A DNA stretch of 64,000 nt from Bog-159 sp963756605. GTDB lineage: Bacteria > Acidobacteriota > Terriglobia > Bryobacterales > Bryobacteraceae. Below the pieces are notes generated by a model that was not told the origin of the DNA, ran no database searches, and was given only the letters and a program-made list of their open reading frames with translations. Positions 27,701 to 34,529 of the stretch are shown here, in pieces. The stretch's first letter is position 1; the number at the start of each line of letters is the position of its first letter. The translations under genes were made by a program, and so were the position numbers. The stretch lies in the NCBI GenBank assembly GCA_963756605.1, contig CAVWOT010000021.1:310001-374000 (forward strand). Reading direction: 5' to 3'.

Positions 27701-28284
27701 CGCTGAGCAGAGCTTTGTCCGCTTTCGACATAACTCAGAACTTCGTTGTGAGTTATAGTTACCAGATCCCGGTCGAGCGGGTCTTGCATACCGCGAACCG
27801 TTGGAGCCGCGGGTGGGAGCTTTCCGGAATCACGCGCTTCAGCACCGGCTTCCCGGTAACCCTGATCAACTATGGTGATAACTCCCTGCTGGGTGCGGAG
27901 CCAAACGGCATCAACAATTTCGGCGTGGATGAACCGGATGTTGCGCCGGGATCTCTCAATCTGAATCGCAATCCGCGGAACGGGCAGCCGTACTTTAACC
28001 CCGCACTGTTCACCGCGAATGCGCTGGGGACGCCAGGTGATGCGTCCAGGCGGTACTTCCATGGTCCAGGAATGCAGAACTTCGATACGGCGCTGCTGAA
28101 AAATCTAACCCTCACCGAGTCGAAGTCCTTGCAGTTTCGGCTGGAGGCATTCAACGTTTTCAATCACGCCCAGTTCTTTGGACCGCAGTCGGTCGACGGA
28201 AATATCAGCAGTGGGACGTTCGGCCAGGTGGTAAGTGCAGCCGCTCCACGGCTAGTGCAAGCGGGCGTGAAGTTGACGTTTTGA
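24757..28284 (+). CDS. TonB-dependent-receptor-like protein, probably metal-regulated
   Basis: A 1175-residue outer-membrane protein: signal peptide (WPAIAFFALAAPLLLAADGG), carboxypeptidase-regulatory-like domain (LLGTVTDPHGRAIPAARVTA, about 28-110), plug segment with QMTAVPLNGRSYTDLLALQ and SGGQISVVTKSGTNSFHG (about 125-270), then a beta-barrel ending RLVQAGVKLTF. The ATG at 24757 overlaps a Fur-type box and has no ribosome site, which fits a leaderless message. It is a close paralogue of the gene at 30476: both share PSGDLNPGTISINGQRE, NGPYWASQL/TGQYWANLL and the same C-terminal block. The two Fur-type boxes suggest uptake of an iron chelate, but substrate recognition cannot be read from sequence. 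Confidence 0.88.
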   Translation: MQLICNTGRWPAIAFFALAAPLLLAADGGALLGTVTDPHGRAIPAARVTATEIATAVKHTIVTDGQGFYSFHDLPVGRYDVAVDAAGFAPLRRAGVAIDIDSKAVVDVSLAIGQRAETVTVADSALHVATADTQLGEVITSRQMTAVPLNGRSYTDLLALQSGVAPLSSVTADTTQDVGVSAFSPSGDLNPGTISINGQREFANSFVLNGSDVEEDVNMGAAIVPNLDSIAEFRILTSNFDAEHGEFSGGQISVVTKSGTNSFHGDLFEFLRNTDLDARNYFSPTRGEFDQNQFGGTLGGPIRRNKLFFFADYQGTRLTQGIDTGEIPVPSLQDRAGNLSDVAGAFTTIGQNGMQSPTTVNGPYWASQLSQKLGYSVTAGEPYYFPGCITPAQCVLPNAIIPKSAWAAPAASLLPYIPAPDNPNGTYSTSSYNEALRDDKGAYRLDGSSRLGTLSAYYFLDGWSQNNPYPVAQGGANVPGFNALNLGRAQLLALGDNKTIGSAAVNEFHFSFMRDSTHLGRSIGGVGVSLASQGFVVGPDTPGIVPLSPKTEGVESVNFNNFSIGTNTNELKQANNTFQANDNFSKVAGTHTITLGTQFHYDQVNVDPIAQLNGNFIFYGSETGLDFADFLLGIPSQYNQSQLQPFYGRNKYAGLYAQDGWRIRKNLTLNYGLRWDRIEPWYEKYNQIATFEPGRQSIVFPGAPAGILFPTDPGVPRTLAPAGNLDFAPRIGLAYAPGSGKTSVRASYGMFYTAIEALTIGVMSANAPYGTTYTSPAPPLFATPFITAASGQNVGQYFPVQLAPLNTSASHPDPNVDWSQFEPISGVPAYPADNKIPYTSEYMLSIEHGFGNNTVLSASYVGSQSHHLLVLEEANPGNPALCLALSNPANLAPGQAPCGPFSEGNVFVTARGQTIQGTRGPLGPNFGSDTLETTIGNASYNSLQVTVRHSSGPLQLLAAYTFSKSLDESSNLGEEINPLNPSLSRALSAFDITQNFVVSYSYQIPVERVLHTANRWSRGWELSGITRFSTGFPVTLINYGDNSLLGAEPNGINNFGVDEPDVAPGSLNLNRNPRNGQPYFNPALFTANALGTPGDASRRYFHGPGMQNFDTALLKNLTLTESKSLQFRLEAFNVFNHAQFFGPQSVDGNISSGTFGQVVSAAAPRLVQAGVKLTF
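24758..24772. promoter_or_regulatory. Fur-type palindrome 2
   Basis: TGCAACTCATTTGCA matches the alphaproteobacterial Fur/Mur box TGCAAATNATTTGCA at 13 of the 14 defined positions. It overlaps the receptor start codon and predicted transcription start, a classic repressor position. Together with palindrome 1, 65 bp upstream, it suggests metal-dependent repression of the receptor. Confidence 0.55.
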
Positions 28285-29098
28285 AAATTCCCGCACCGCC
28301 TGGCGCAAGGGGTTCGTTCGTGCGGAAATACTTCTTGTAGGCGGCTACCCAATCCCGGGAAATCTCCCGTTGAGCCGTCGTCAAGTCAAGCTGGCCGTTG
28401 CAAACCATGTTATGCAGGCGGTCTTCCAGCGCGTCCTTTACACGCGCATTCCAGACAGTGTGGAAAGACTGTTGCGGCCAGAGATTGCGAATATTGGTGG
28501 CGCCGCCCCAACTGCGGAGTCACCAGATAGTCGATCTCATAAGCCGTGGCCGATCGATCGTTTGAGTCCGTATTCTTTCAGGACTTGCCGCTTGAGATCG
28601 TCAGGCACCGCCGGATCGTTGTTAGAAGGTGGAACGCTGCATACGTCGTCTAAGCCGATGGGAATCGTCGCGCCAGGGGTGAGAGTTACGTTCGGGATGG
28701 CGTTGCCTCGGCGCGGAGCGCTGGCGCGTGGCAGCATTACCGCGATGCCGGCCAGCAAGAGAAGCGCAGTTGAAACGATCGCCGTGCGAACCGGCCGCTC
28801 CCGCCCGAACCAGTGATCCGATCCGGCGGCGGCGGAAGCAGCGCCCTGCGCCAGGCGCGCTTTCAACAATGCCCGGGGACTTGCCACCGGTGGCACGCCC
28901 ACCTCGAACTCACGCCGGTAGACCTCGACGAAGCCGGCTATGGTCCGCTCCAGTTCCTGCATGCGCGCGCGGCATGTCCAACAGACGCGCATGTGCCGCT
29001 GGATCTCCTCGGCGCGGAGCGGAGGCCGCTTCGCCGTCCGCCCAAAGCAGCAACTCTTGATCGGCAAGATGAGCAAGATGAGTAGGTTCGCGCAACAT
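28205..29098 (-). pseudogene. Frameshifted anti-sigma factor gene
   Basis: Starts ATG 29098, four bases after the sigma factor gene, with AGAGGTGAAG before it. Frame 1 reads MLREPTHLAHLADQELLLWA. A shift near 29020 leads to frame 2, EEIQRHMRVCWTCRARMQEL, the HxxxCxxC zinc motif of ZAS anti-sigma factors. Next come a transmembrane helix (VSTALLLLAGIAVMLP) and a periplasmic segment to QVLKEYGLKRSIGHG. A second shift near 28545 gives AYEIDYLVTPQLG, and a third near 28515 gives NIRNLWPQQSFHTVWNARVK, ending ISRDWVAAYKKYF. All pieces are collinear parts of one acidobacterial anti-sigma-type protein. As read, no anti-sigma protein would be made. Confidence 0.72.
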
Positions 29099-29102
29099 GG
29101 CT

Positions 29103-29678
29103 TCACCTCTGGTCCGCACGCGCAAAGCGAGCTAATAAGCGTGCCAGCGACTCGGATACTGACCCGAGGGACATACCCAAAACTTCCGCTATTTCCCGGT
29201 AGCGTAGCCCTTCGGCGCGCAGGTAAAGACACCGCCGGTCCTGCTCCGGAAGGGCATGTAATATGGACGACAGTCGTCGCAGTCTCTGGCTGCTTGCCAG
29301 TTCCTCTTCCGGATTCAGGGCCGGATGGGGCAAGTTTTCCAGAGCCGCCGTGCCCGCCGCAGGCCCGTTGGTTCTTCTCTCGCCGATTCTGTGCTTCAGG
29401 GCCAGGTTGTGAGCGACGCGGAAGAGCCAGCCGCGGAGATTCGTGCGCGCTTTGTCCTGCTGCAGGTGGGAGAACAGCGATAAGAAAATCTCTTGCACGA
29501 TCTCTTCACGATCGTGCGCCGCCAGGCCGAATGTCGCCAGATATCGTAGGAGCGCGCCGCGCCATTGCTCAAACAGTTCGGTTGTTTCCTGATGGGGATG
29601 CTGCCGGCCACGCTTGTCGCGCACTGCGGCGGCTACGAGGTGGAATTCCAGAGTGGAGTCTACCGGTATGTCGGACAT
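29103..29678 (-). CDS. ECF-type RNA polymerase sigma factor
   Basis: A 191-residue sigma-70 family protein. Region 2 spans about 40-105 (LFEQWRGALLRYLATFGLAA, EEIVQEIFLSLFSHL, then the -10-recognition helix LRGWLFRVAHNLALKHR). Region 4 spans about 130-185 (LSSILHALPEQDRRCLYLRA, then GLRYREIAEVLGMSLGSVSE). No region 3 or long C-terminal extension is present. The adjacent downstream gene encodes its presumed zinc-finger membrane anti-sigma factor, which is frameshifted, so this sigma factor may be unrestrained if the shifts are real. Its targets are unknown; the flanking receptor genes are candidates. Confidence 0.9.
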   Translation of the reverse strand: MSDIPVDSTLEFHLVAAAVRDKRGRQHPHQETTELFEQWRGALLRYLATFGLAAHDREEIVQEIFLSLFSHLQQDKARTNLRGWLFRVAHNLALKHRIGERRTNGPAAGTAALENLPHPALNPEEELASSQRLRRLSSILHALPEQDRRCLYLRAEGLRYREIAEVLGMSLGSVSESLARLLARFARADQR

Positions 29679-29723
29679 GGCGTTTCGAGCGACGTTTTTA
29701 GTGTATCCCGTCGGGCGGATCTC

Positions 29724-29762
29724 GCGGGACTCAAGCCCCGCGCCGGCTGAAGCCCGCCCTCC
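29724..29762. repeat. Dispersed palindromic repeat, copy C
   Basis: Reverse-oriented copy: GCGGGACTCAAGCCCCGC followed by GCCGGCTGAAGCCCGCCCTC. It is the reverse complement of the unit seen at 18794 and 21952 and lies between the sigma factor gene and a receptor-gene fragment. Confidence 0.65.
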
Positions 29763-29765
29763 ATT

Positions 29766-29940
29766 CTAAAATTCGAATGACAATCGCGCATCCATGCTGC
29801 GCCAAATGCCGATCGCCGCACCGGAAAACAACCCCGCGAAATCGATCACATTAATTTCGTTGGTCAGATTCGTGCCATCGACCTGTAACCGGACAGCATG
29901 CTTCTCCTTGTTCCGCAATACCTCGGACGTGAAATGTAGT
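29766..29940 (-). pseudogene. C-terminal fragment of a TonB-dependent-receptor-like gene
   Basis: The minus strand reads KHAVRLQVDGTNLTNEINVI, then DFAGLFSGAAIGIWRSMDAR and LSFEF before a TAG at 29766-29768. This is the last barrel strands of a TBDR-like protein, including the GTNLTNE and RLSFEF end motifs. Upstream codons (YSDYYISRPRY) are in a different frame, and no further receptor sequence precedes them. It is a truncated relic. Confidence 0.65.
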
Positions 29941-29954
29941 AGTCGCTATAGTCT

Positions 29955-30108
29955 GTCACACTGTCAAAAGTCGAGAAAGTGACCAGCATAGGCAGGAAGA
30001 TGTGTACGCCGCTCCGGGAAGCCGGTCGTGTCAATGGCCTCGAAGCGCGCCAGGAACTTGCGGGCTTCCTCCAGATCCTTGACGGCGGCCTCCTCTGAGA
30101 AGTCGTCG
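29955..30108 (-). pseudogene. Possible DUF885 gene fragment
   Basis: The minus strand reads DDFSEEAAVKDLEEARKFLA, RFEAIDTTGFPERRTH, then stops after HFLDF. The pattern of an SEEA segment, a charged helix with ARKFL-R-EAIDT-GFPE, resembles the N-terminal region of DUF885 proteins common in Acidobacteria. Only about 47 codons remain and neither a start nor the zinc-binding part is present. The assignment is from memory of the motif and is weak. Confidence 0.35.
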
Positions 30109-30267
30109 TTAGCAGAAGATTATGACGTCTTGCTGCAACCTCCACTCTCGCCGGTAACGGCCGTCGATCAACAGGCTGCATCCGTTGTTATGGATGACGC
30201 AGATCACTTCATCCTTGAGCAAGTGCCCGGGCCGCCGGTGGTGCCTTGAGGTAACTGATCGTTTCAT
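30109..30267 (-). CDS. Possible small protein, 52 residues, unrecognised
   Basis: An ATG at 30267 is preceded by AAAGGAG at a normal distance and opens a short frame (MKRSVTSRHHRRPGHLLKDE... to VIIFC). The product is basic at the N-terminus with two cysteines and no membrane helix. I recognise no family. It lies among gene remnants and may itself be a relic. Only the ribosome site supports it. Confidence 0.2.
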   Translation of the reverse strand: MKRSVTSRHHRRPGHLLKDEVICVIHNNGCSLLIDGRYRREWRLQQDVIIFC

Positions 30268-30475
30268 GTTCTTTTCTCCTTTGGTTTATGTTTGAGTTTG
30301 ACCGCGTCTTACCGCTTTGGCTCGATTCGGCGGCCGCCGTTTCCGGCTCTCAATACTAATGGCGCGAAAATAAGGGAGAAGAACGACGGGCCGCATGACT
30401 GCTAGTACGAAAGCCCTGCGCGCGCGGCCGGCAACGCGGATTTTGGCGAGTTCAAATGATATACTGATTGAGTTC

Positions 30476-33400
30476 ATGGGCCTGAAACAGGGGGCTTTTG
30501 GCCTGCTGCTATGCTTGCTCTGTTGCTGTTCCGCGTGGGGCGGGGCCAGCGGCAGCCTTTCCGGAACGATCTTCGATCCGCATAATCTGCCGGTATCCGG
30601 CGCCCGCGTCACCGCAATTAACACGGCAACCAACTGGAGCCAAATCGTCACCACGGGCGCGAATGGATTTTATTCTTTTCCGGATCTCACCGTGGGCACC
30701 TACGACATCGCCATCGAGGCAAGCAGCTTTCGCACCTATCGCGCGACGCATCTGGTGCTGGACACGAACAGCGCGTTGCGTCTGGACGTGCCGTTGGTGC
30801 TGGGCGAACGCAGCGAACAGATCACGGTGACGGCGTCCGCCGCGCATGTCGAAACCGTCGATACGCAGTTGGGCGAGGTCGTCTCGGGGACCAAAATCAT
30901 GGCCGTGCCACTGAACGGCCGCAGCTTTACGGACTTGCTGGCTCTGCAGCCAGGCGTGGCTCCGGCCACCACGATTACCGGCAATTCCATCCAGGCCGCC
31001 GGCGCGGCGATCCTTTCGCCTTCGGGCGACCTCAATCCGGGCACCATTTCCATCAACGGCCAGCGCGAGTACGCCAACGGCTTCATGGTGAACGACGCCG
31101 ATGTCGTGGAGCGCTTCACCATGGGAGCGGCTATCATCCCGAACCTGGATTCGATTGCGGAGTTTCGCATTCTCACCGGAAACTTCGATGCCGAATACGG
31201 CAATTACAGCGGCGGCCGCATCAGCGTGGTTACCCGGTCCGGCGACAACCAGTTCCACGGCACGGGCTTCGAGTTTCTGCGCAATACGGACCTGGACGCA
31301 CGCAATTTCTTCTCGCCCGCGCGGGCCGTGTATCAGCAGAACCAGTATGGCGGACTGTTCGGCGGAGCCATCCTTAAGAACCGCATTTTCTTCTTCGCCG
31401 ATTTCCAGGGAACCGGCCAGAAGCAGGGCGTGGATACTGGATTGATCCAGGTGCCGTCGCTCGCCGAACGCGTCGGAAATTTCTCCGATATCGCGAAGCA
31501 ATTGACTGGCACGGTTACCGGCCAGTATTGGGCGAATCTGCTGAGCAACAAGCTGGGTTACGCCGTGTCGCCGGGCGAAAATTACTATACTCCCGGTTGC
31601 GCGAATCCCACCGTTTGCGTGTTTCCGAACGCCATCATCCCGCCGCAGGCCTGGTCCACCCCCGCCAGGGATCTGCTGCAGTATATCCCGGCTCCCAACT
31701 TGCAGAATGGTTATTTCTCGACCTCCGCCGTAGACCAGACCCTGCGCGACGATAAGGGCGCGCTGCGGCTGGACGCGAATACCCGCTTCGGCGAGCTATC
31801 CGGCTATTATGTGGCCGACGATTATGCGCTGAACAACCCGTATCCGACGCTGCAGGGCGGCGCCAATGTGCCCGGTTTCAATGCGCTGAACCTGGGCCGC
31901 TCGCAATTGGCCACGCTGGGCGATACGCGGACTTTCGGCTCACGCACGGTCAATGAATTCCACTTTTCCTATGTACGTGACAGCAACAACGTAGGCACGC
32001 CCGAGGGAACCGTGGGGACCAGTCTCGCCTCGCAGGGTTTCGTGACCGCCAGCGGTGCGCCGAGCATCTTGCCGCAGCGGCCGAACATCGTGGGCGTGGA
32101 GAACGTGATCTTCAGCAGCTTCATTATTGGTTCGACTATCACGGGCCTTCACCAGATAGATAACACTTACGAGCTACGGGATAACTTCTCGCGGACCGTC
32201 GGGACGCACACTCTGAAGATGGGCGGCGAGTTATTGTTGAGCCAGGTGAACGCGGCCGCCGACGTGCAATCGAATGGCACGTTTTCCTTCTTCGGCTCGG
32301 AAACTGGTGTCGATTTCGCCGATTTCCTGATTGGCATCCCCAGCTTTTACAAGCAAGGCGACGCGCAGCCTTTCTATATGCGGAATGACTACGGCGCTCT
32401 CTTCGCGCAGGACAGTTGGCGCATCCGTCCACATTTGACGCTCAACTATGGCGCGCGCTGGGACGTGATCATGCCGTGGTACGAGAAGTACAACCAGATC
32501 CAAACCCTGATCCCCGGTGAGCAGTCCATGGTCTACCCGGGGGCCCCCACGGGCTTGGTCTTTCCGGGCGATCCGGGTGTGGCCCGTTCGCTGGCACCGG
32601 TGCGCTGGGACGATTTTTCACCGCGCCTCGGGCTGGCTTGGGCGCCGCACGGCGCAGGCGGCCTGGCGCGCAAATTGTTCGGCGATTCGGACCGCACCAG
32701 CATCCGGCTGGGTGCGGGGCGGTTCTTTACCGCCGTCGAAGGTGTTTCAGCCGGCGTGATGGCGGGTGACCCGCCTTATGGCAGCACTTACTCCAGCCCG
32801 GCCCCGCCGCTGTTCAACGATCCTTTTGTCACGGCTTCCACGGGTTTCGACAACGGCCAGCGTTTCCCCATCAACTCTCCACCGCTCGACGCATCGCCTG
32901 GCAATCCGAATTCAACCGTGAACTGGGCGCCGTTCCTGCCGGTCTCCGGCCTGCCGGGATATAAGCCCGATAGTGTGAGCCCCTATTCAGTGCAATATAC
33001 AATTTCCATCCAGCGCCAGTTCGGCGCCGGCACGGTAGTCACGGCCGGCTACATCGGCAGCGAATCACATCATTTGCTGACGCTGCTGGAGGCCAATCCC
33101 GGCGATCCGGCGCTGTGCCTGAGCCTAAGCCAGGTGAGCCAGGTGGCACCGGGCACTCCTACCTGCGGACCTTTCGGCGAATCGAACACCTTCACCACCG
33201 CGGCGGGCAGCATCGTCCAAGGCACGCGGCCCGTCTTTGGTCCGAACTTCGGCAGCGTGGATTGGCTCACGACCATCGGCAATGCCAATTACAACGCGCT
33301 GCAACTGAGCGTGCGCCATACTACCGGACGGCTTGAGTTACAGGCAGGCTACACCTACGGCAAGTCACTCGATAACTCTTCCAGTATCTCGGAACAGTTG

Positions 33401-33997
33401 AACCCGTATGACTATCGCGCCACTTATGCTCCTTCGGCTTTCGATCTGAAGCAGAACTTTGTGGCCAGTTACCGCTACGAGTTGCCTTTCGGAAAGCTCG
33501 GCGGACCCAGCCGGCTGGCCGGCGGATGGGTCCTTTCCGGAATCACTCGTTTCGCCACCGGTTTCCCGGTGACTTTGACCAATGCGAGTGACAGCTCACT
33601 GCTGGGGACCCAGCCCGACGGCGTGAATTCATACGGCGTGGATCTGCCACAGGTAACTTCCGGCCGTCTCCAGCTCAATGGTAATCCGCGCAACGGATTG
33701 GCGTACTTCAATACATCGCTCTTCAGCCTGCCCCCGCTGGGCGACCCCGGTAACGCGGCGCGGCGGATGTTCTACGGGCCGGGCATGGCGAACTTCGACA
33801 TCGCCCTGTCGAAAATGGTACGGCTCACCGAAGACACGTACCTGCAACTGCGGCTGGAGACGTTCAATACCTTCAATCACGCGCAATTCTTCGGGCCGGC
33901 TTCCGTCAACGGCGAGATCACCAGTCCGGCTTTCGGGCAAGTAGTCAGCGCGGCCGCGCCCAGGCTGGTGCAGGCGGGCGTGAAGTTATCGTTCTAA
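30476..33997 (+). CDS. TonB-dependent-receptor-like protein, paralogue of the 24757 gene
   Basis: A 1173-residue outer-membrane protein. The ATG at 30476 is chosen because it directly opens the signal peptide (MGLKQGAFGLLLCLLCCCSA); an upstream in-frame ATG at 30395 would add 27 charged residues before it. Order: carboxypeptidase-regulatory-like domain (LSGTIFDPHNLPVSGARVTA), plug (IMAVPLNGRSFTDLLALQPG, GGRISVVTRSGDNQFHG), and a barrel ending RLVQAGVKLSF. Long stretches match the 24757 receptor, such as NFDAEYGNYSGG versus NFDAEHGEFSGG and the block PSGDLNPGTISINGQRE, so the two arose by duplication. Unlike the paralogue, no Fur-type palindrome is visible upstream. Confidence 0.88.
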   Translation: MGLKQGAFGLLLCLLCCCSAWGGASGSLSGTIFDPHNLPVSGARVTAINTATNWSQIVTTGANGFYSFPDLTVGTYDIAIEASSFRTYRATHLVLDTNSALRLDVPLVLGERSEQITVTASAAHVETVDTQLGEVVSGTKIMAVPLNGRSFTDLLALQPGVAPATTITGNSIQAAGAAILSPSGDLNPGTISINGQREYANGFMVNDADVVERFTMGAAIIPNLDSIAEFRILTGNFDAEYGNYSGGRISVVTRSGDNQFHGTGFEFLRNTDLDARNFFSPARAVYQQNQYGGLFGGAILKNRIFFFADFQGTGQKQGVDTGLIQVPSLAERVGNFSDIAKQLTGTVTGQYWANLLSNKLGYAVSPGENYYTPGCANPTVCVFPNAIIPPQAWSTPARDLLQYIPAPNLQNGYFSTSAVDQTLRDDKGALRLDANTRFGELSGYYVADDYALNNPYPTLQGGANVPGFNALNLGRSQLATLGDTRTFGSRTVNEFHFSYVRDSNNVGTPEGTVGTSLASQGFVTASGAPSILPQRPNIVGVENVIFSSFIIGSTITGLHQIDNTYELRDNFSRTVGTHTLKMGGELLLSQVNAAADVQSNGTFSFFGSETGVDFADFLIGIPSFYKQGDAQPFYMRNDYGALFAQDSWRIRPHLTLNYGARWDVIMPWYEKYNQIQTLIPGEQSMVYPGAPTGLVFPGDPGVARSLAPVRWDDFSPRLGLAWAPHGAGGLARKLFGDSDRTSIRLGAGRFFTAVEGVSAGVMAGDPPYGSTYSSPAPPLFNDPFVTASTGFDNGQRFPINSPPLDASPGNPNSTVNWAPFLPVSGLPGYKPDSVSPYSVQYTISIQRQFGAGTVVTAGYIGSESHHLLTLLEANPGDPALCLSLSQVSQVAPGTPTCGPFGESNTFTTAAGSIVQGTRPVFGPNFGSVDWLTTIGNANYNALQLSVRHTTGRLELQAGYTYGKSLDNSSSISEQLNPYDYRATYAPSAFDLKQNFVASYRYELPFGKLGGPSRLAGGWVLSGITRFATGFPVTLTNASDSSLLGTQPDGVNSYGVDLPQVTSGRLQLNGNPRNGLAYFNTSLFSLPPLGDPGNAARRMFYGPGMANFDIALSKMVRLTEDTYLQLRLETFNTFNHAQFFGPASVNGEITSPAFGQVVSAAAPRLVQAGVKLSF

Positions 33998-34054
33998 TAG
34001 TCACATAGTTTCCCCCGGACCTGCTCGTGTTTGGTCTGCCGCACGAAAAATTGC

Positions 34055-34084
34055 TTGCATTGCCACACACTAATGTAGTAGTAT
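34055..34084 (+). promoter_or_regulatory. Promoter with possible BlaI-type operator
   Basis: TTGCAT (34055-34060) and TAGTAT (34079-34084) are separated by 18 bp. The spacer holds the inverted repeat ACTA-ATG-TAGT (34069-34079), including the half-site TGTAGT found in BlaI/MecI operators (TACTACATATGTAGTA). The left half is degenerate, so operator identity is moderate. Confidence 0.45.
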
Positions 34085-34109
34085 CGCAAACAGGCATAGT
34101 AGAAACCGC

Positions 34110-34481
34110 ATGGCCATTACCAAATTCACCAAACTCGAGCTGCAAATCATGCAGGCGCTATGGGATCGGGGAGCGATCTCCATACGCGAGGTTCAGGAGG
34201 CGTTTCCGGAGCCGGACAAACCCTCCTACACCACCGTGCAGACTACGGTCTACCGGCTGGAAGCCAAGAAAGCCGTGCGCCGCGTTAAGAAGATCGGCAA
34301 CGCGCATATTTTCGAGGCGGTGGTGTCGCGCAGTGCGGCGCAGCGCCGGTTGATCGACGACCTGTTGGGTCTGTTCGGCGGGAGGACCCAGCCCATCATG
34401 GCCCATCTGGTGGAATCCGGGAAGCTCACGCTCGAGGACGTTAAGGAGGCGCAGAATGCCTTGCGGAAACTGGGTAGATAG
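34110..34481 (+). CDS. BlaI/MecI/CopY family transcriptional repressor
   Basis: A 123-residue winged-helix repressor: FTKLELQIMQALWDRGAISI (helix 1), VQEAFPEPDKPSYTTVQTTV (recognition helix, Tyr-Thr-Thr-Val typical of the family), YRLEAKKAVRRVKKIGNAHI (wing) and a C-terminal dimerisation helix SAAQRRLIDDLLGLFGG. The family's cleavage region (Asn-Phe in S. aureus BlaI) is not obvious. The protein is followed 48 bp downstream by an M56 protease gene. In the BlaR1-BlaI system the protease, once activated by ligand, causes BlaI loss and de-repression. The same logic is likely here with a different signal. Confidence 0.92.
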   Translation: MAITKFTKLELQIMQALWDRGAISIREVQEAFPEPDKPSYTTVQTTVYRLEAKKAVRRVKKIGNAHIFEAVVSRSAAQRRLIDDLLGLFGGRTQPIMAHLVESGKLTLEDVKEAQNALRKLGR

Positions 34482-34529
34482 CGCGGCGGCACCGATTGGA
34501 GGCTTGCCCGCACAGGAGGACCAATCCCG

